NCBI GenBank assembly: GCA_942159475.1
Contig: OW804094.1
Span: 22,915,323-22,979,322, forward strand
Source: Sthenelais limicola
Lineage: Eukaryota > Annelida > Polychaeta > Phyllodocida > Sigalionidae
Length of the DNA stretch: 64,000 nucleotides
Direction: 5' to 3'
In this document: in pieces, positions 54,086 through 64,000 of the stretch
How the letters are laid out: each line of letters starts with the position of its first letter
Numbering within the stretch: position 1 is the stretch's first letter
Program-made: the position numbers and the translations under genes
Notes under the pieces: model-generated
What the model was told of the DNA's origin: nothing
Database searches by the model: none
What the model saw: the letters and a program-made list of their open reading frames with translations, nothing else

Positions 54086-54289
54086 CAGTCTAGGTCCAAA
54101 CCCTCAGATCAGATAAGAATGGTATGTCAGCCTACTTTGCTAATCGCTTTCCTGGCCTAGGACTCGGCGTTTTAATGGGAATATAAGGACATTTTGCGGT
54201 CTTAATGGAATTATTATGGCACTTTGCGGTTTGAGGCGAGAGGCTTTCCCTTCGTTTGAAGGGACTCTCTCATCTTTGGGCCTAGACTG
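54086..54289 (+). mobile_element. MITE family G, full length (reference copy)
   Basis: 204 bp with inverted ends CAGTCTAGGTCCAAA / TTTGGGCCTAGACTG. Contains TCAGATAAGAATGGTATGTC, ACTCGGCGTTTTAATGGG and TTCCCTTCGTTTGAAGGGAC. No coding capacity. Confidence 0.87.
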
Positions 54290-54503
54290 ATGACTAGTTT
54301 GGAAGAAAATAAAGAAAACATTCAACCCAATTCATTTGTTTGACATTGTTTGATATATAAAAGTAGAAATCCTGAGAGGAAACTAGGAAAAATACATAAA
54401 ACAATCAATTAAATTTAGGCTGACAATTTAATTGGGGGATGCTTGCCGATAATGGATCTTCACATTATATGATAAGATTTGAAGATCAGGCAAAAAAAAA
54501 ATA

Positions 54504-54803
54504 TAGGTGTGTTTCCGATTTATCTGGCTGAAAACTAGGTCGTTTCCAAAAAAGGAAACGACCTCCTAGGAGCTGAAAAAAATATCTATTTCATAACAAT
54601 AGTTGTTTTAAGCATGGGGAATGTGTCTTCTAACAGTTCCGGGATAGGAAAACCCGTTTTCCTGCTTTTATAAGCTTTCTTTGTCAAAAAAATGAAAAAT
54701 AAGTAAGATGTGGTAAAAAAAAATCGGGTATGGTCAAAAAATGTTTAGGTAGGGTAAGGTTTTTCTAGGTAGGGGGGGGGGGGGTAAATCGGAAACACAC
54801 CTA
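54504..54803 (+). mobile_element. MITE family H
   Basis: Ends TAGGTGTGTTTCCGATTTA and TAAATCGGAAACACACCTA. Contains an 11-bp perfect stem AGGTCGTTTCC / GGAAACGACCT (54537-54564) that is absent from the other copy, and a poly-G run just inside the right end. Confidence 0.82.
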
Positions 54804-54999
54804 TTTTTTTCTTGGCCTCAAGGAGAGCACAGGAACTAAGACATGGTAATCTTCTTTCCATCTTTTTCTTTAAAAAACGTGTTTTATTGAATGCGGAAAA
54901 CTTTAGCATAATGGCGAATACAGAATACACGTAATCATACACATTATTTTGAATTTTGTTGCATAAATCCTTGAATTTTGTTGCATAAATCCTTACTGA

Positions 55000-55130
55000 A
55001 GTATCCTTCCTAAGCCGTTTTTCTTGGCATAGGTAGGTAATCCCTACTGTAGGAATGTAAATTAGCCTTGTCTGTATAGGGAACTCCTTCCCTAGAAGTT
55101 CCATACCAGCTGCTTAGCAAGGAAAAGTAG
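55000..55130 (-). mobile_element. dispersed repeat M, inverted copy
   Basis: Reverse complement matches 25305-25420 (TAAGCAGCTGGTA.GGAA.TxC.AGGGAAGG). Confidence 0.6.
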
Positions 55131-55228
55131 TTACGGAAGGAAATATTATCAGGATCAGACTCAGGATCTAATATCCCGTAACAGCCTTCTGGCTGTCTGT
55201 GTACATCTTCCAGTTGTAATCTTTTTCT

Positions 55229-55463
55229 GGGTCAGATTTTCAGAAAATGTACAATTGGCAGCTGTACACATTTAGTAAGTTCTGCTAAATTAGGCCGCAA
55301 TTTGGCCTATACTAGGTAAATTCGAGAATATTTGGCATTGCATTGATTCTAGCAATCTGTTTGGTTAGGTTGAACTTTATTTTGAACTTTATTTTCGTCT
55401 GAAATTTGGGTTATTTCAGAAGATTGGCGAAGTTGAATTGTACATTTTCTGAAAATCTGACCC
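55229..55463 (+). mobile_element. MITE family A, full length
   Basis: 235 bp, intact ends. Flanks TTCT and ACTT. Confidence 0.91.
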
Positions 55464-55710
55464 ACTTATGTTTTTAAATTGATTCGTCAACCCTGATATT
55501 CCTCTGATATTCCATGTTCTTCAAGATGGCAGGAATGTAAATAAAAGTTTTTAAAAACAAAAAAAAAGATGTCATATCTTTTACAAGTGTTAGAGACTTA
55601 CCGTATGAAGTTGAAGGAAGTCTCATACCTGTAAAACATGAGACAAATGAAGTATTATTCAATTCAATATTAAGGAAAGATTTGTTACGCAACGTGCACC
55701 AGGTACATAT

Positions 55711-56123
55711 AGATGATATGTTTTAAGAAAATGAGTCACAACTCGCAAAATCGATATTTTTCAAAGTGACTTTTTCGAACGACCCCTTTCTTGAAATGTT
55801 CTGATTTCTCGAGGGTCTAGCACACTTAGTCATATGAACCTAGGTGCCAAATTTCAGGACAAAGTATTAAATATATCCTTGCGTTTGTAAGGCCTTCATA
55901 TTGATGATGTTTAGTTACTTTACTGGTAATTACACACCCAGGAACTTTCTGAACTTTATTTTTGAAAAATAAAATATCAAATTTAATAATTATATAGAAA
56001 TACATTTTAAGTGTCCCAGTGTTTACTATCATTGGAATACCCTTGATCTCATCTTTTTAAATATGGTGATATCTCAAAATCCATTTTTTGCGACTTATGA
56101 CTCATTTTCCTGAAACACATCAC
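55711..56123 (+). mobile_element. MITE family B, full length, ATAT duplication
   Basis: Left end diverged (AGATGATATGTTTTAAGAAAAT), right end intact. ATAT at 55707-55710 and 56124-56127. Confidence 0.87.
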
Positions 56124-56176
56124 ATATAGGTGGGAGATCTGGCACGGTAATATAGGTAACAACCATACATATATAT

Positions 56177-56406
56177 GGGTACGATTTTCAGAAAATGTAC
56201 AATCAGCAGCTCTACAAATTTGGTAACTTCTGTTAAATCAGACAGAATAATGATAAATAATGGGTATATAAGAGTTTCTTTGGCACTGTATTGATTAAAC
56301 ATATCTCTTTTATTATGTTAAACTGCATTTTGAACGTCACTTTTCACTTAAATTTGGGTTATTTGAGTGGTGAGGGTGAATTGTACATTTTCTGACAATC
56401 TGACCC
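56177..56406 (+). mobile_element. MITE family A, full length
   Basis: GGGTACGATTTTCAGAAAAT to TTTCTGACAATCTGACCC. Flanks ATAT and TTAT. Confidence 0.87.
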
Positions 56407-56596
56407 TTATGTGCCAATGCTCTAAAAGGTGCTTCGTTGTCTCATTACCATGGTTACATCCTTAAAGCAGCTTGGTCCTGGCGCCAAGCCTGCATATATA
56501 TGACATGTATTTACATGTACAGGCCAATAACATAACAGAAAAGTATAGAAATACTAAGTATAGAAAGTATATCCTATGCTACCTTGAAAACAAGGA

Positions 56597-56745
56597 AAGG
56601 TTTATCATAGCAAAACAGATACTTTAAATCACACGATGCCAAATATACCCAGATATACCCAGTATTCATCATTTTTCAGCCTAATTTAGCAGGATTTCCT
56701 AAATGTGTAGAGCTTCCAATTGCACATTTTCCGAAAATCTGACCC
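56597..56745 (-). mobile_element. MITE family A, right part
   Basis: Starts mid-element at TTTATCATAGCAAAACAGATAC. The right end is intact and followed by ATAT. Confidence 0.8.
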
Positions 56746-57042
56746 ATATATTATGTTGTTACAGTTTCCATGGCTATGCAATGTTAAACAATATTGATAT
56801 AACCACACAGTTTGCCAATCATACTCATTGTAGAAATGATGAGACATGTATGTCCCACGATGGGGAATCCTCTCACTGAGAATCCGGTTCCATTATATGC
56901 GTGTGTCATTTATCCCCATCCAGTAGGGAGTCCAGACAGTGACACATACAGCGCAGCAAGTTCCGGAATCAGGATTGGGGGGAAGCGATACCAGTGATTC
57001 CCCATCCTTCTCCATCACATATCACCATCATCAGCATTTACA

Positions 57043-57126
57043 GTCTAGGCCCGAAGATGAAACAGTACCTTCAAACGGAGGGAAAGCAACTCGCCTCAAA
57101 GTGCAAAGTGCCATTATAATTCCATT
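57043..57126 (-). mobile_element. MITE family G, fragment fused to family A
   Basis: AGTCTAGGCCCGAAGATG..ATTAAGACCACAAAATGT, then joins family A sequence within the shared word AAAATGT. Confidence 0.75.
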
Positions 57127-57345
57127 AAGACCACAAAATGTGCACAATCTACTGTTCTACACATCTCTCAAATTCTGCTAAATTAGAGGAAAAATGGATA
57201 AATACTAGGTATATTTGAGTGTATTCGGTATTGAATTTATTCAATAAATCTGTTTGGTTATGTTGAACTGAATTTTGAACCCGATTTTCGTTTTATTTGA
57301 GAAGATTTGTGAAGGCCAATTTTATATTTTCTGACGATCTGACCC
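57127..57345 (+). mobile_element. MITE family A, left terminus replaced by family G
   Basis: Body from GCACAATCTACTGTTCTACAC to TTTTCTGACGATCTGACCC. The missing left terminus is substituted by the G fragment. Confidence 0.8.
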
Positions 57346-57389
57346 ATTAGTCCCGGAGATTATCTGACTGTTTTTACACTGGCAAATGA

Positions 57390-57445
57390 ATTAAACGTAT
57401 CCCTTTTGTGAAATTCTGTCCAATAAAATTAGATTTTTAAAAATA
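57390..57445 (+). mobile_element. retroposon 3' end
   Basis: TTTTGTGAAATTCTGTCCAATAAAATTAG, the plus-strand counterpart of 43389 and 49945. Confidence 0.5.
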
Positions 57446-57573
57446 AATCCATAGGAGTAATGTTGGTCACTAATTTCAGTATTTTGTAAACCCTATCTCT
57501 TATCAATTGTCATAATTTACTTAGTGGCATTGTGAGTGTGTTCTTATATTATTCAATTTTTATTATTAAAATT

Positions 57574-57971
57574 GTGATCCGTTTTAGGAAAATGTGTCAT
57601 AAGTCGCAAAATATGAATTTTGAGATATCATCATATCTGAAAAGAGGAGGTCAATGATAGTAAACAGTCCAATATTCTAATAAGTATTTCCATATTTTAA
57701 GTTCGATATTTTTATTTTTGAAAAAAAAAGTTTCTAATATTTCTGGTAGGCAATAACCAGTAAAGTTACTGAATATACTCCATATGTGGACCTTTAAAAC
57801 GAAAAGATATATTATATATAATGTCCTAAAATGTGATACATGGATTGATACAACCATAAGTGATAAACTCGCCAACAATGCAGAACATTCCAATAAAGTG
57901 ATCTTGTAAAATAAACACTTTGAAAAATATAATTTTTGCGATATATGACTCATTTTCCTGAAACACATCAT
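57574..57971 (-). mobile_element. MITE family B, full length
   Basis: Left end GTGATCCGTTTTAGGAAAATG, right end CCTGAAACACATCAT. Flanks AATT and ATTT, one mismatch. Body inverted relative to 29428-29836. Confidence 0.86.
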
Positions 57972-58402
57972 ATTTGGTGTGCATAGGTGTTTCTGTCTAT
58001 AATAGTGTTTCATTGTTAAGGCTCAGGATTAAGCATTACTAGATATACTTCCCTGTAAGTTCTACAAATAAATCTGTGATATGTCTGCTTTATGTCTATT
58101 GGCATATTTTTTTATATTTTTTTTTGCCATATTTTATTTCATATTCTGCGAGAAATATCAACTATTGCCAGATACCTATATATATATATGGTCCTGTAAT
58201 GATGTGACTCATATAGAATCCTGCCTTTCATGGAATATATACATATAGGGGGCTTTAAAAACTGGACATAGGAGACCAACTGCACGTGGCGTGACTTATT
58301 CCTAACATAAACATGTAAATATCATTCCCTAATAGGGTAGAAGGTATTCTACAACAAGGAAGTGAAGAAGTAATAATAGCAGTAATAACAGCAGGAATAT
58401 AT
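57972..58402. other. unassigned
   Basis: AT-rich with (TA)n near 58180. No recognised gene. Confidence 0.4.
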
Positions 58403-58642
58403 GGGTCAGATTTTCTGAAAATGTACAATTCAACTTCGCCAATCTTCTCAAATAACCCAAATTTTAGACGAAAATAAAGTTCAAAATACAGTTCAACCTA
58501 ACCAAACAGATTGCTAGAATCAATGCAATGCTGAATATACCCGAACTTACCTTGTATTGACCAAATTGTAGCCTTATAATATTTTGCAGAATTTACTAAA
58601 TGTGTAGAGCTGCCAATTGTACATTTTCTGCAAATCTGACCC
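58403..58642 (-). mobile_element. MITE family A, full length
   Basis: ATAT on both sides. A short internal duplication in TTATAATATTTTGCAG. Confidence 0.91.
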
Positions 58643-58717
58643 ATATGTTTGGGGTGGGAGTGGTGCCAAGGCCATGCTGGGGTGACAGGTTGAGAGAAAA
58701 TACCATTGTCAGCAGAA

Positions 58718-58931
58718 CAGTCTAGGCCCAAAGATGAGAGATTCCCTTCCAACGAAGGGAAAGCCTCTCGTCTCAAACCGCAAAGTGCCTTTATAATTCA
58801 ATTAAGACCACAAAATGTCATTATAATCCCATTAGAACGCCTAGTTCTAGGCTAGAAAACCAATAAGGGAAGTATTTCTCCAACCACTGACATACCATTT
58901 TTATCTGATCTGAGGGTTTGGGCCTGGACTG
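58718..58931 (-). mobile_element. MITE family G, AGAA duplication
   Basis: CAGTCTAGGCCC to GGGCCTGGACTG. AGAA at 58714-58717 and 58932-58935. Confidence 0.85.
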
Positions 58932-59040
58932 AGAAATATTGAATTATTATTGTTTATTGCAAATTTCGTCTAATTAATTAATCTATTACCAAACTGCTGC
59001 GTTGTGATCTTCGATTTATATAGATTGGGAGATTTATTAT

Positions 59041-59337
59041 ACACGCATTGCTCTGAAAACAACCCTCAGATCTAGAGTGATTTACGCATAGTGCGTATTT
59101 CACTAGTGATTTACATGGGGTTGTCATGGCAACCAATCTGGGTTTATTTTACTAAGATTACCAGTAAAATTCAAATTCATGACTCGATTTTTTTTTCTAT
59201 TTTCAGGATTGAAAGCATGTATGATAAATCTGTCAACTAACTCGTTGGTTTCAGTCACTTAGAATAGTGCACTCATTGCTGCGCAACTCGTACAATATTC
59301 ACACTCCTTCAACCAACTCGTTAGTTAACCTGTATTT
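59041..59337 (+). mobile_element. dispersed repeat D, second copy
   Basis: Matches 38437-38702 and ends CCTGTATTT exactly where the family A copy begins. Confidence 0.75.
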
Positions 59338-59572
59338 GGGTCAGATTTTCATAAAATGTACAATTCCCCTTCCCCAATCCTCTCAAATAACCCACATTTC
59401 AGACGAAAATAAAGTTCAAAATACAGTTCAACCTAACCAAACAGATTGCTAGAATCAATGCAATGCGGAATATACTCGAATTTACCTTGTATTGGCCAAA
59501 TTTCAGCTTAATCTAGCAGAATTGACTAAATGTGTACAGCTGCCAATTGTACATTTTTTGAAAATCTGACCC
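59338..59572 (-). mobile_element. MITE family A in repeat D, ATTT duplication
   Basis: ATTT at 59334-59337 and 59573-59576. The D copy at 38.7 kb has a single CCTGTATTTAT at this place, giving an empty-site comparison. Confidence 0.94.
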
Positions 59573-59576
59573 ATTT

Positions 59577-59909
59577 ATGCAATGGACCTAAATAGCTACT
59601 ATTACTACTGCGCAGAGGCCCTCAGCGAGGGACTCAGTGTATTGAGTCATGCCCAGCGTGTAACAATATTGGGGCATCTCCCTCCATTCCCCCATCTACA
59701 TAAAGGCATTGTCCCGGGACTTCCCCTTATTGTGATGGTTGACTTACTCATGCAGTAAATTCCCAATCACCTGATCTCCCTACTTAACACTGGCGCCATA
59801 TGCGGTCAAAAAGGAACTTTTCTATTTTTATGTTTTATGTTCCAGAGGTCGCCTGATTTCTATTTTTGGAGCTTTCTCGGATGTTGTTTAGGTTGCCGAA
59901 GTATACGTG
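59577..59909. other. unassigned
   Basis: No recognised gene or repeat. Confidence 0.4.
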
Positions 59910-60040
59910 GGTCAGATGGACGGAAAATGTACAATCAGCTGGTCCACACATTTAATATAATCTGTTAAATTAGACGGACAAATTATGAAAATTAGGTATA
60001 ACTGAGTATATTTGGTATTGAGTTTATTTGATCGCTTGGT
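59910..60040 (+). mobile_element. MITE family A, left half
   Basis: GGGTCAGATGGACGGAAAATG.. to TGAGTATATTTGGTATTGAG; the right half is absent. Confidence 0.75.
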
Positions 60041-60194
60041 TGATAGTATATTTGAGTTTATAGATGTGTATATAATATTCCTATTTAACTGAAGACATTA
60101 TTGAAAGATAGACCTTATTTTTTGTACCTATTCAAGTATTGTATTGAAATTAAAAACTTGAATAAACAAAATTAGTCCATTGTATATGGCATAT

Positions 60195-60370
60195 TGGCAT
60201 ATTTCACTAGTGGAATCCACTTTTTGAATGCCGCAGAATTGCAGCGCTCTTTTGATTGGTTACGTAAATTTAGTACATCCAATCAGTGACGCGCTTTTCA
60301 ATGACGCTCTTTTCAATGACGCTCGTACATGACGTCAGATTCAAGGCGTCTGCTTTTGCCGAGTCACTTC
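60195..60370 (-). mobile_element. dispersed repeat J, inverted copy
   Basis: Reverse complement of the block at 45786-45965 (CACTAGTGGAATCC, TTTTGATTGGTTACGTAAATTTA, CAATGACGCTCTTTTCAATGAC). Confidence 0.7.
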
Positions 60371-60469
60371 TCGCCACAGGGGAAAAAGACGAAACGTAAA
60401 AGACGGAAATATAAACGTAAAAGACCAGAATCAACGCGTGTCTTTTGGGGAATACGTCACTCCATATAT

Positions 60470-60704
60470 GGGTCAGATTTTCAGAAAATGTACAATTGGT
60501 AGCTCTATGCATTTGGGAAATCCTGCTAAATTTGGCTGAACAATGATGAATACCGGGTATATCTGAGTATATTTGGGATCACATTGATTTAATGTATCAG
60601 TTCTTATATGTTAAACTGCATTTTGAAGCTCATTTTTGTCTTTAATGTGGATTATTTGAGAGGATTGGTGAAGGGGAATTGTACATTTTCTTAAAATCTG
60701 ACCC
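60470..60704 (+). mobile_element. MITE family A, full length
   Basis: ATAT on both sides. Confidence 0.92.
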
Positions 60705-60990
60705 ATATCCATCCCACATTGAGTGGTGTCTTAATCTCCGCTACTGTTTATATGAGTATCAAAGCTAGTTGTGGTTGATGTGGTTTTGAGGTTGGCCATA
60801 ATAGAGAGGTCTGCCAACAGGTCCTTGCAATTGGATACATGCAGCAACGAGACCTCGGTGGATACAGGAAGTTTCAATCGTAACCGATTTGTCAATCTCA
60901 AGTGGAATAAGTGGATGCGCATTTTGTTCTTTGAAACTGTTCTTAGTTTGTTTAAGAAAAGTAAAATTTCCCCAATCTTTAAAGTACTTT
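60705..60990. other. unassigned
   Basis: Open frames on both strands (76 and 96 codons) have no recognisable motif. Confidence 0.4.
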
Positions 60991-61418
60991 TTGACATTTG
61001 AAAATGAGTCTCAAGTCGCATAAAATGGGTTTTGAGATACCATCATATTTGGAAAGATTGGATCAAGCCGATTCGAATGATGTTAAACATTAGGACACCT
61101 ATTAAATATTTCCATATTTTATGTTAGATATTTCTTTTTTTGAAAAAAGAGTTTGCAATATTTCTTGGTGGGCAATTACCAGTAATGCAACTGAAATATA
61201 CTCCATAGATGACCTTTGAAACCCAAGGATATATTAAATGCACTGTCCTGATTCAATATATTTAATAATATATATAAAATTTAATACATACATTTGTATA
61301 ACTAAAAGTGCTAGACCCACTAAAAATCAGAACATTCCAATAACGATATCTGATGAATAACTCACTCTGTAAAATATCATTTTGGCGACTTGTGACTCAT
61401 TTTCCTGAAACATATCAC
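60991..61418 (-). mobile_element. MITE family B, left end eroded
   Basis: GAAAATGAGTCTCAAGTCGCATAAAA at the left; intact right end CCTGAAACATATCAC followed by ATAT. Confidence 0.83.
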
Positions 61419-61472
61419 ATATATAGCCGATCTCTTAATAAGGCCCAAAAAGAATTAGGTGTGTAAACAATT

Positions 61473-61885
61473 GTGATGTGTTTCAGGAAAATGAGTCACA
61501 AGTCGCAAAAAATGGATTTTGAGATATCATCATATTTGAATAGATTAGATCAAGCCGATTCTAATGGTAGCAAACACTAGGACATCTAAATAGTGTTTCT
61601 ATCTTTTAAGTGTGACATTTTTATTTTTGAAAATATTTCTTTTCTTTTACACAATATTTTTGGGTGGAGAATTACTAATAAAGTACCTAAATATACTCCA
61701 TAAGATGACCTTAGAAATGCATTGATATATTTAATACATTGCCTTGGAATTTGGAAGACGTATTAATGTCACTAGCGTTAAGCACCCCAAAAATTAAAAT
61801 ATTCCAACAAGGATATCTTTTAAATAAACCACTTTGAAAAATATCCATTTTGTGAATTATGACTCATTTTCCTGAAACACATCAC
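61473..61885 (-). mobile_element. MITE family B, full length
   Basis: Left end GTGATGTGTTTCAGGAAAATG. Flanks AATT (61469-61472) and ATTT (61886-61889), one mismatch. Body inverted relative to 29428-29836. Confidence 0.9.
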
Positions 61886-61889
61886 ATTT

Positions 61890-62364
61890 GTTTTGACAAA
61901 AAAAGGCTAATTAAAGCAGGTGCACATCTCTTGTTTCACACAACTATTGTTATGAAATGCTGCAAAATAAACATATTTTGAAATGCGGTATTTCTAAGTC
62001 GTAAGGTATCTGTGGTGGTCCTTATACGACATATTAGACATTCTCATATCTTACTAAGGTGAGGATGATACTAGGAAACAGGCATTCCCTAGAGACTTTT
62101 TAAAGTCAATTACCATACACACTAAACACTGATCGCGTAAATAAAGGGGGATATATTGGAAATATCCCTCCAAAATTCCGTATCCCGTAGTACTCAATCA
62201 CGTAATTGGAATCCCAGACAAAGCTAAAGGCTTAGGACGAAATGTCATAATCTCCTGGTTGTGCGACGGTGCGTGAAGCAGTGGCGCGACCAGCCGTGTG
62301 CGTCAATGCGTGAAGGCATGTGTGCTCACCCATGACGATGTGGCAAAGCAGAGAAAAAAAACTT
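61890..62364. other. unassigned
   Basis: 62265-62340 has repeated GCGTGAAG words (GGTGCGTGAAGCAG, ATGCGTGAAGGCATG). It could be the body of the tRNA-derived element beside it. Confidence 0.4.
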
Positions 62365-62436
62365 GACCATGCTTGGGTTCGATCTAAGAACCTTGGGGTT
62401 TACAAGCAAGCATCTTAACCACTACACCACAGAACC
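62365..62436 (-). mobile_element. tRNA-like sequence, probable SINE head
   Basis: The reverse strand reads GGTTCTGTGGTGTAGTGGTTA.. with an A box (TGGTGTAGTGG) and a B box (GATCGAACCC) at normal tRNA spacing over 72 nt. It aligns in layout with tRNA-Val-type genes. The anticodon stem does not pair and the acceptor ends pair only in part, so it is not a functional tRNA. tRNA-derived SINEs keep such promoters for RNA polymerase III. Confidence 0.65.
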
Positions 62437-63331
62437 AGCTGTGAGTAAGACCTCAAGGAATCTGCCTGGATGATAATAGTGTGTGTGTGAGAGAGAAACA
62501 GAGACTGGAACAGAAAGAGAAAGAGGGGAGAGGCAGACAGGACGATTGCAATTATAAGAAAGTAAGAAAGAGTTGGGCAGGAAAGGAGAAGAAGAGCAGG
62601 GAATATTTTTTTAGGAATATATTGAATATATCCAGGTATATATGTGTGATGTACAGGAAAATGTGTCACAGGTCTAAACAAAACTAAAAAAATATTGCTT
62701 TCCGCTTTAGATGGCTCATAGTTCCCTCAAAATAATTTCGATCTAAACATAAAATTAATCACAGAACCCTTAGAATGTCAGGAATGAGTCCTGCTTTCAG
62801 ATTTAAAATCGCATGGTTAGTTCCTTCGTAAAGAATTATTTCCGTCGGCCGCATCAAGTCGTTCAAACCGATATAAAAAGAATAATGTAATAATTTGATT
62901 TAATTCCTGGTAGGATATTCTTCGATTTTCATAATTTTACATTACATTACATACATACACTTCCTCACCAGACACCTATTTCATGCAACAGTACTGCAAG
63001 GGAATATGGATTCATATTCGCACCTAGTTATATACAGAGAAAGCCTGTCTGCCAGGTGTTACTTAAGACAATGGCTAGGCAAGCCTTCCCATTTGGGCGC
63101 GCTTGAGTGACTTCCTAATCCACGCATTGCGTAAACCCAATGCCTGATACTGCGTAGAATTATATTATATTATAATTACGCAAGTCACATCACACACTAC
63201 GCTATTGCTTACTAGTTCTAGGGATTTTTCTTAGCGTGTAAGCCATGGGAGGGGTGAAGACTCATAGAACAGATACAAGGAACGGATTCCTCGGTTATTT
63301 ATCATAACTATAGCTGCACACACTAGAATAT
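62437..63331. other. unassigned
   Basis: Purine-rich AGAGA run at 62488-62540. No gene recognised; CpG modestly raised near 62840-62870. Confidence 0.4.
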
Positions 63332-63566
63332 GGGTCAGATTTTCAAAAAATGTACAATTCACCTTCACCAATCCTCTCAAATAACCCACATTTAGGACAA
63401 AAATCAGCTTCAAAATGCTGTTTAACGTACCAGAAAAGATACTTGAAATCGATGTGATCCCAAATATACTTAGATATACCTGGTATTCATCATTTTTCAG
63501 CCTAATTTAGAAGAATTTCCCAAATGTGTGGAGCTGCCAATTGTACATTTTCGGAAATTCTGACCC
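63332..63566 (-). mobile_element. MITE family A, full length
   Basis: Flanks ATAT and CTAT. Confidence 0.9.
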
Positions 63567-63591
63567 CTATGAGAACAGATTAGCCATTGTT

Positions 63592-63682
63592 AACTTCGTT
63601 GGAATCCACTTAATCTCATCTTTTCAAATATGTGATGTGTTTCAGGAAAATGAGTCATAGGTCGCAAAATGGATATTTTTCA
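63592..63682 (+). mobile_element. MITE family B, two joined fragments
   Basis: An interior piece (GGAATCCACTTAATCTCATC..TTCAAATAT) runs straight into a left terminus (GTGATGTGTTTCAGGAAAAT..GTCGCAAAATGG), then stops. Confidence 0.7.
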
Positions 63683-63909
63683 AGACCACGATTACGACCA
63701 CATGGAAATAGATATAAGAGCATTAATGAATAGTCCAAGCAGAAGATGGCGTGTTTTCTATAGCTTTTGCACTGTAATTATTATGATGCCGATGGTGCTA
63801 TATATATAGTTTCCCCAACGAGTAACTCATGCGTAATTAGTGGGTCCTGACAAAACAGTGGCTGACACACTTTCGGCATAGGGTGCGCATGTACTTATAT
63901 AAAATATAT

Positions 63910-64000
63910 GGGTCAGATTTTCAGAAAATGTACAATTGGCAGCTGTACACATTGAGTAAATTTTGCTAAATTAAGCTGCAATTTAGTCAATAGTAGGTAA
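63910..64000 (+). mobile_element. MITE family A, cut by window end
   Basis: Intact left half preceded by ATAT. Confidence 0.9.

Noticed and set aside
60731..61021. Overlapping open frames of 96 and 76 codons on opposite strands
   Set aside because: No motif recognised and the right side runs into a family B MITE.
62365..62436. Functional tRNA gene
   Set aside because: Promoter boxes are present but the anticodon stem does not pair, so it is classed as a tRNA-derived element.

Overview
This 64-kb window is animal genomic DNA, AT-rich and almost free of host genes. Spliced transposase exons, polyadenylated retroposon tails, several MITE families, microsatellites and a 200-base assembly gap show that it is eukaryotic. 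A GTGAGTGAGTGAGATTGGTT..TTACGCC repeat block resembles repeats I associate with gastropod molluscs, so a marine mollusc is a tentative guess. I find no complete host protein gene.

Layout. (1) The whole window is seeded with MITE family A: about 48 copies, 32 of them near full length at roughly 235 bp. The ends are GGGTCAGATTTTCAGAAAAT and its complement, with 4-bp AT-rich target duplications. A second family, B (about 400 bp, ends GTGATGTGTTTCAGGAAAAT), also makes 4-bp duplications. A third, G (about 205-215 bp, ends CAGTCTAGG), appears to do so as well. Families C, D, E, F, H, J and M are further dispersed repeats. (2) At 5690-6646 a duplicated flank around a gap records two alleles, with and without a 437-bp retroposon. 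(3) At 10770-11250 there is a CpG-rich island with divergent YY1-type start codons and an ETS site. (4) At 18210-25148 lies a 6.9-kb piggyBac element with TTAA duplications. It sits inside a family C MITE and encodes an apparently intact four-exon transposase of about 607 residues with all catalytic aspartates. One intron and the 3' side of the gene carry arrays of the same roughly 200-bp satellite. (5) At 34110-38422 is a 4.3-kb foldback-like element with inverted arms of about 520-540 bp. It is built almost wholly from GATATC-punctuated repeats and contains three further tandem arrays (21-bp, 70-bp and 105-bp units). (6) At 48451-49290 a dispersed element is amplified as an 82-bp tandem array. 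(7) At 53020-53144 a promoter-like cluster (two GACGTCA sites, an E2F palindrome) sits directly on an ATG with splice donors after it, the best candidate for the start of a host gene. (8) Decayed LINE and tRNA-derived pieces lie at 33606-33959 and 62365-62436.

The one clearly functional coding system is the piggyBac transposase acting on its own ends. Nested insertions allow relative dating: B into A, A into A, A into D, piggyBac into C, and G into F. The most unusual objects are the satellite-bearing piggyBac and the GATATC foldback.
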